Assembly (NCBI GenBank): GCA_046046915.1
Contig: JBJOIT010000006.1
Coordinates: 26,000-89,999 of the forward strand
DNA length: 64,000 bases
From: JBEEJZ01 sp046046915
Lineage (GTDB): Bacteria; Pseudomonadota; Gammaproteobacteria; Burkholderiales; Burkholderiaceae_C
Direction of reading: 5' to 3'
Numbering within the stretch: the stretch's first letter is position 1; each line of letters opens with the position of its first letter. The notes beneath the pieces were generated by a model. The model had not been told where the DNA came from. It ran no database searches and saw only the letters and a list, made by a program, of their open reading frames with translations. Of this stretch, positions 60,824 to 64,000 are shown piece by piece. A program made the position numbers and the translations under genes.

Positions 60824-61657
60824 TTACGAGGACTTGACCCAGTCTTTGAGGGCACCCACAGCCTCCCGCGCATCTGTGAAGATTGCGTCGGCATTCAGGC
60901 TCTGAGGGCTCACTTCTTTCATCAGAAAAATTGGCCCACCCAGTACCAGGCGAACCTTGGGGTTACCTGAGCGTTTGCGAAGATTTTGAATCAGGGCAGG
61001 CAGGCTTGCCAGCTGCGCCTCCAGCGCAACCGACAGACCGACCACATCAAACCACTCATTGGACACGGCACGTAGCAACTCGGATTCGGTCGAAGAAATT
61101 TCCAGCACCACCTCGGCACTCGCTTGACGGAAGAAATCAGCAACGATGGTCAAGCCCAAAAAATGCTGGGAACCCGGGGCACACGCCAGCATCACCCGCG
61201 CCCTGTCACCACCGTCACCAGGACCGGCAGGAGATTCATAACCTAAGCGGTAAATCATCTGATGCATGATGGCCAAACCACAGGTGACTTGCGTGAAATC
61301 GCACAGGTCCTGTTCCCACAAAACCCCCAGATGGCGAGCCGCTGGCGTGATCAGTTCCAGAAAAATCCTGTCGTGAGCCAAGCCGCGGGCGATCAGCGCG
61401 TCCACGACCTCGTTGGCCTTCAGTGCATCGCTGTTCAGACAATGCTGCGTGAAAACCTGAAATTCAGCTTGATCGCCGATCTCAGCCTCAAACTGGCTGA
61501 TATTGACCCTTGCAGGAAAAAATTGCTGGACGTTGAGTAGGCGCGGAATGATCTGTTCTTCGATGACCGAGTGAAGAGACTCTTTGCAATCATTCTGCAA
61601 TTTACCCATGGGCGTGATACCGCTGGATTGCCCACGTAAGCCATTGAACTCAGACAT
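60824..61657 (-). CDS. Cobalamin-binding photosynthesis regulator (AerR/PpaA family)
   Basis: A 277-residue relative of AerR/PpaA, which modulates the PpsR/CrtJ repressor in a light- and B12-dependent way. The middle part (~90-140) is a B12-cap-like helical bundle (LGVLWEQDLCDFTQVTCG) and the C-terminal part (~153-275) a cobalamin-binding Rossmann domain with GSQHFLG, where His165 sits in an HxxG position suited to ligate cobalt, and VLGGPIF. ATG 61657 follows AAGGA; a longer form from 61735 and a shorter from Met17 (61609) are in frame. R. capsulatus AerR also has long and short forms. Confidence 0.88.
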   Translation of the reverse strand: MSEFNGLRGQSSGITPMGKLQNDCKESLHSVIEEQIIPRLLNVQQFFPARVNISQFEAEIGDQAEFQVFTQHCLNSDALKANEVVDALIARGLAHDRIFLELITPAARHLGVLWEQDLCDFTQVTCGLAIMHQMIYRLGYESPAGPGDGGDRARVMLACAPGSQHFLGLTIVADFFRQASAEVVLEISSTESELLRAVSNEWFDVVGLSVALEAQLASLPALIQNLRKRSGNPKVRLVLGGPIFLMKEVSPQSLNADAIFTDAREAVGALKDWVKSS

Positions 61658-61863
61658 GCTTGTTCCTTGCAGCGTGAGCGTGTCACCCCTGATCAAGGTG
61701 AAAACCGGGGCGTCAAATCGCCAGCGACATAGCATGCCGGTCCGCAGCTGCAGGTTCTTTTATAGGATCTTTAAGCTGGCGCCGCAAGCATGAAAACCCT
61801 AGGATCCCGTCCGGCCAGTGGCGGTGGTGAGCTCAAACGACGTCTGGCGCATCCACACAAAAC

Positions 61864-62364
61864 CTACAAGAGACCGCTGAAGGGCGCATTTAGCTGCACG
61901 GTATGAAGGTTCAAAACTGCTGCGATGCTGACCCACACGAGGTAAGGGATCAGCAGCCAGGCAGCCCAACGACGCAGGCGCCAAAGGCCCGCGATGAGCG
62001 CCGCGATGGATAGCCACAAAAAAACGACTTCCAACAAGGCCCAGTCCGGGCGCTGCAATTTGAAGTAAATCGCACTCCAGACGATGTTGAGCACCGCATT
62101 GGCGCCAAACAGCCACGCCACACGGCGGCGTAGCGCGCTTGTATCGGCAGCTTGCCAGGCGAGCCAGCCACTGATGGCACAAAGTGTGAAGATGACGCTC
62201 CAGATGACCCCGAAGGCCGCGTCTGGTGGCTTCCAAGGGGGGTGGCGCAACGCAAAGTACCAGGGTCCCAAGTCGGTCACCGCCGCGCCTATGCCGGCCG
62301 TGGCGTAACTCAAAGCCAAGGCCACGAGCAGGCGCAACCCCGCCTGGCGGGTATCGGCCTTCAC
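61864..62364 (-). CDS. tspO: TspO/MBR tryptophan-rich sensory protein
   Basis: A 166-residue five-helix membrane protein of the translocator protein family, which binds porphyrins and, in Rhodobacter sphaeroides, down-regulates photosynthesis genes. The WYFALRHPPWKPPDAAFGVIW loop-and-helix sequence (residues 35-55) and C-terminal WLLIPYLVWVSIAAVLNL are diagnostic. ATG 62364 overlaps the bchP stop by 4 bp. The 206 bp between it and aerR hold no gene I can support. Confidence 0.94.
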   Translation of the reverse strand: MKADTRQAGLRLLVALALSYATAGIGAAVTDLGPWYFALRHPPWKPPDAAFGVIWSVIFTLCAISGWLAWQAADTSALRRRVAWLFGANAVLNIVWSAIYFKLQRPDWALLEVVFLWLSIAALIAGLWRLRRWAAWLLIPYLVWVSIAAVLNLHTVQLNAPFSGLL

Positions 62365-63569
62365 GTTCGCGCCAATCCCAGCAGGTGGGCCATGTCCTTC
62401 AGGAAAATCCGGACATGGGCCATGGGGTCTTTGCGTGCCAACTCCTTGTTCATGTAGGACTCGAAGGTCAGTCGCTGCACATCTCGGTCTTCGCAGATCT
62501 TGACGAACTTTTCACGGCGACGGTCGCTCTGGTACCAGAAATACTGCATCACGCCCAGAATCCAGAACACCCGGCCATGTTGTTTCATGAAACTCCGGCG
62601 GCCCTGTTTCAGGCAGGCGCTGTTGCCGGTTTTCAGGGCCTGGTGCGCGGCCTGCGCCACCCGGCGGGCACAGTCCATGGCGTAGTAAATGCCCTCGCCC
62701 GATGACGGTGCCACCACGCCTGCGGCATCGCCAATCACCACCACGTCGCGACCGTTGTCCCATTGGGGCAGTGGCTTGAGCGGAATGGGCGCACCTTCGC
62801 GGCGCAAGGTAGGCGCATTTGCCAGGCCAGCAATGGCGCGCAGACGTGCTGTGGCGCTGCGCAGCGAATAGCCCTTGTCTGCACTGCCCATGCCCACGCT
62901 CATGGTCTTGCCGTGTGGAAAAACCCAGCCATAAAAGTCTGGCGAGACCTCGCCCTGGTAGTAAACGTCGCAGCGTGCTGCGTCATAGCCGGGCTGACCC
63001 ACCGGGGCTTCGATGATCTCGTGATAAGCAAACACGTACTTGGTTTTGTGCGCGTTAGGGATGGCCTGGCGGGCCACCTCCGAACGCGCGCCGTCGGCCC
63101 CAACCACCATGCGGGTGGACACCCTGACGGGTGGGACTGGCTCATTGCGCGCATGCTCTTTGGACGTGACGGGGGTGTAATGCACCCACAGCTGGCCGCT
63201 GTCGTCGTGCTCAAGCTTGTCAAAAATAGCCTGGCGACGTACCGCCCCAGAACCCGCGGCACGATCGCGAAGATACTCATCAAACTCGTCGCGATCGACC
63301 ATGCCGACAAAGCCGTTGTCGATGGGGATGTCCACCTTGTTGTCGGCTGGCGAGATCATGCGAGCACATCGCACCTTGGCCACGAGCAGGTGGTCGGGGA
63401 TGTCAAAGTCCTTGATCAGTCGTGGTGGGATGGCGCCACCGCAGGGTTTTGTGCGGCCCTGGCGATCCAGCAGCAAAACGCGCCAACCATGACGAACCAG
63501 GTCATGTGCAGCCGTGGCACCAGACGGCCCACCGCCCACCACCACGAAATCAAAATCGGTCTGCCTCAT
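62361..63569 (-). CDS. bchP: Geranylgeranyl reductase BchP
   Basis: Reduces the geranylgeranyl tail of bacteriochlorophyll to phytyl. A 402-residue flavoprotein with FAD motif VVGGGPSGATAAHDL near the N-terminus, GADGARSEVARQAIP and GDAAGVVAPSSGEGIYYAM. ATG 63569 overlaps the upstream MFS gene stop (ATGA) and is preceded by AGAAGGGG, which settles the start against the in-frame one 24 bp upstream. Confidence 0.96.
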   Translation of the reverse strand: MRQTDFDFVVVGGGPSGATAAHDLVRHGWRVLLLDRQGRTKPCGGAIPPRLIKDFDIPDHLLVAKVRCARMISPADNKVDIPIDNGFVGMVDRDEFDEYLRDRAAGSGAVRRQAIFDKLEHDDSGQLWVHYTPVTSKEHARNEPVPPVRVSTRMVVGADGARSEVARQAIPNAHKTKYVFAYHEIIEAPVGQPGYDAARCDVYYQGEVSPDFYGWVFPHGKTMSVGMGSADKGYSLRSATARLRAIAGLANAPTLRREGAPIPLKPLPQWDNGRDVVVIGDAAGVVAPSSGEGIYYAMDCARRVAQAAHQALKTGNSACLKQGRRSFMKQHGRVFWILGVMQYFWYQSDRRREKFVKICEDRDVQRLTFESYMNKELARKDPMAHVRIFLKDMAHLLGLART

Positions 63570-64000
63570 GTGCTTGCCCCTTCTTTTAGCCATACAGAAG
63601 CCTCTAAACGTGAGGCGTCTGGCCGTACTGGCTGACTGCGCATTTGGTTGGCGACTGCGGCAGAACCCGCAAACATCAGCGCCTGCAGGCCAAAGACTGC
63701 CGCGTAGGCCAAGCGCTCATCGCCCAGCAGGGCGTGGGCCAGGTCACTCGCGGCAGTTCCCAACAAACCGCCCAGGCCAAAGGCGGCTGCTTGTGCCGCA
63801 CCCCACAAACCCATGCGTGTTCCCTCCCGGCCCGCACCACCTTCGCCGGCCAGGCGCATCATGGTGGCGATGGCTGCAATCGAAAAAGCGCCATTGGCCA
63901 CGCCCAGAAACACCACATTGGCCTTCAGTGGCCAGGCCTGGGCCAGTGCTGAGCTGAACAGGCCAACGGTGGCCAATGCCGACACCAGGCAACCGCCCAC
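63566..64000 (-). CDS. PucC/LhaA-type MFS protein, C-terminal part
   Basis: The last 144 codons of a BCH1/PucC-family major facilitator protein, running off the right edge (its 5' part is not in the window). Three or four membrane helices; the sequence ANVVFLGVANGAFSIAAIATMMRLAGEGGAGREGTRMGLWGAAQA is split here by loops and is typical of the family. Relatives assist assembly of light-harvesting complexes or bacteriochlorophyll delivery. The position before bchP matches the bchG-orf428-bchP arrangement of purple bacteria, so bchG is expected beyond the edge. Confidence 0.87.
   Translation of the reverse strand: MGGCLVSALATVGLFSSALAQAWPLKANVVFLGVANGAFSIAAIATMMRLAGEGGAGREGTRMGLWGAAQAAAFGLGGLLGTAASDLAHALLGDERLAYAAVFGLQALMFAGSAAVANQMRSQPVRPDASRLEASVWLKEGAST

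Overview
This looks like chromosomal DNA of a photosynthetic betaproteobacterium, most likely Burkholderiales/Comamonadaceae (Rhodoferax or Limnohabitans-like). The evidence is the betaproteobacterial protein set (Bug/TctC receptor, small Trp-rich protein, DUF2788, rimP-nusA-infB order) combined with bacteriochlorophyll genes, a high-potential iron-sulfur protein (HiPIP) and C5-pathway hemA. The genus is inferred. I see no insertion sequences, phage genes or CRISPR arrays; genes are tightly packed and no gene-free stretch exceeds about 270 bp.

Layout. 1-3.9 kb: guaB-guaA (guaA runs off the left edge), rnfH-ratA, smpB. 3.9-13.1 kb: EamA exporter, typA, truB, rbfA, infB, nusA and rimP, all on the minus strand. 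13.2-18.7 kb: yejABEF peptide ABC transporter. 18.7-24.6 kb: fabI, a frameshifted amino-acid decarboxylase, nfeD-stomatin pair, a phosphoribosyltransferase and a small lipoprotein. 24.6-28.6 kb: rlmD, nlpD, pcm and surE, with no rpoS after nlpD. 28.7-32.9 kb: SDR, malonyl-CoA synthetase, Bug receptor, lgt. 33-42.4 kb: ilvD, small Trp-rich protein, cytochrome c, acs, yqhA, a divergent DUF2189 pair, DUF2788, class I fumarase, tRNA-Arg(TCT).

42.6-64 kb is the interesting part. It holds hemA-dxs facing away from hemE, a complete nine-gene ccmABCDEFGHI cytochrome c maturation operon, HiPIP, an NnrU-family membrane protein, bciB, bchI-bchD-bchO, the cobalamin-type regulator aerR/ppaA, tspO, bchP and the end of a pucC/lhaA-type MFS gene. 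The main photosynthesis gene cluster evidently continues beyond the right edge.

Four intergenic sites matching the PpsR/CrtJ operator TGT-N12-ACA lie in this region: between dxs and hemE, upstream of ccmA, between hip and nnrU, and upstream of bchI. Three of them share the extension TTGACACTTT. This suggests that one redox/light repressor coordinates isoprenoid and tetrapyrrole precursor supply, cytochrome c maturation, the periplasmic electron carrier and bacteriochlorophyll synthesis. That is the main hypothesis from this window.
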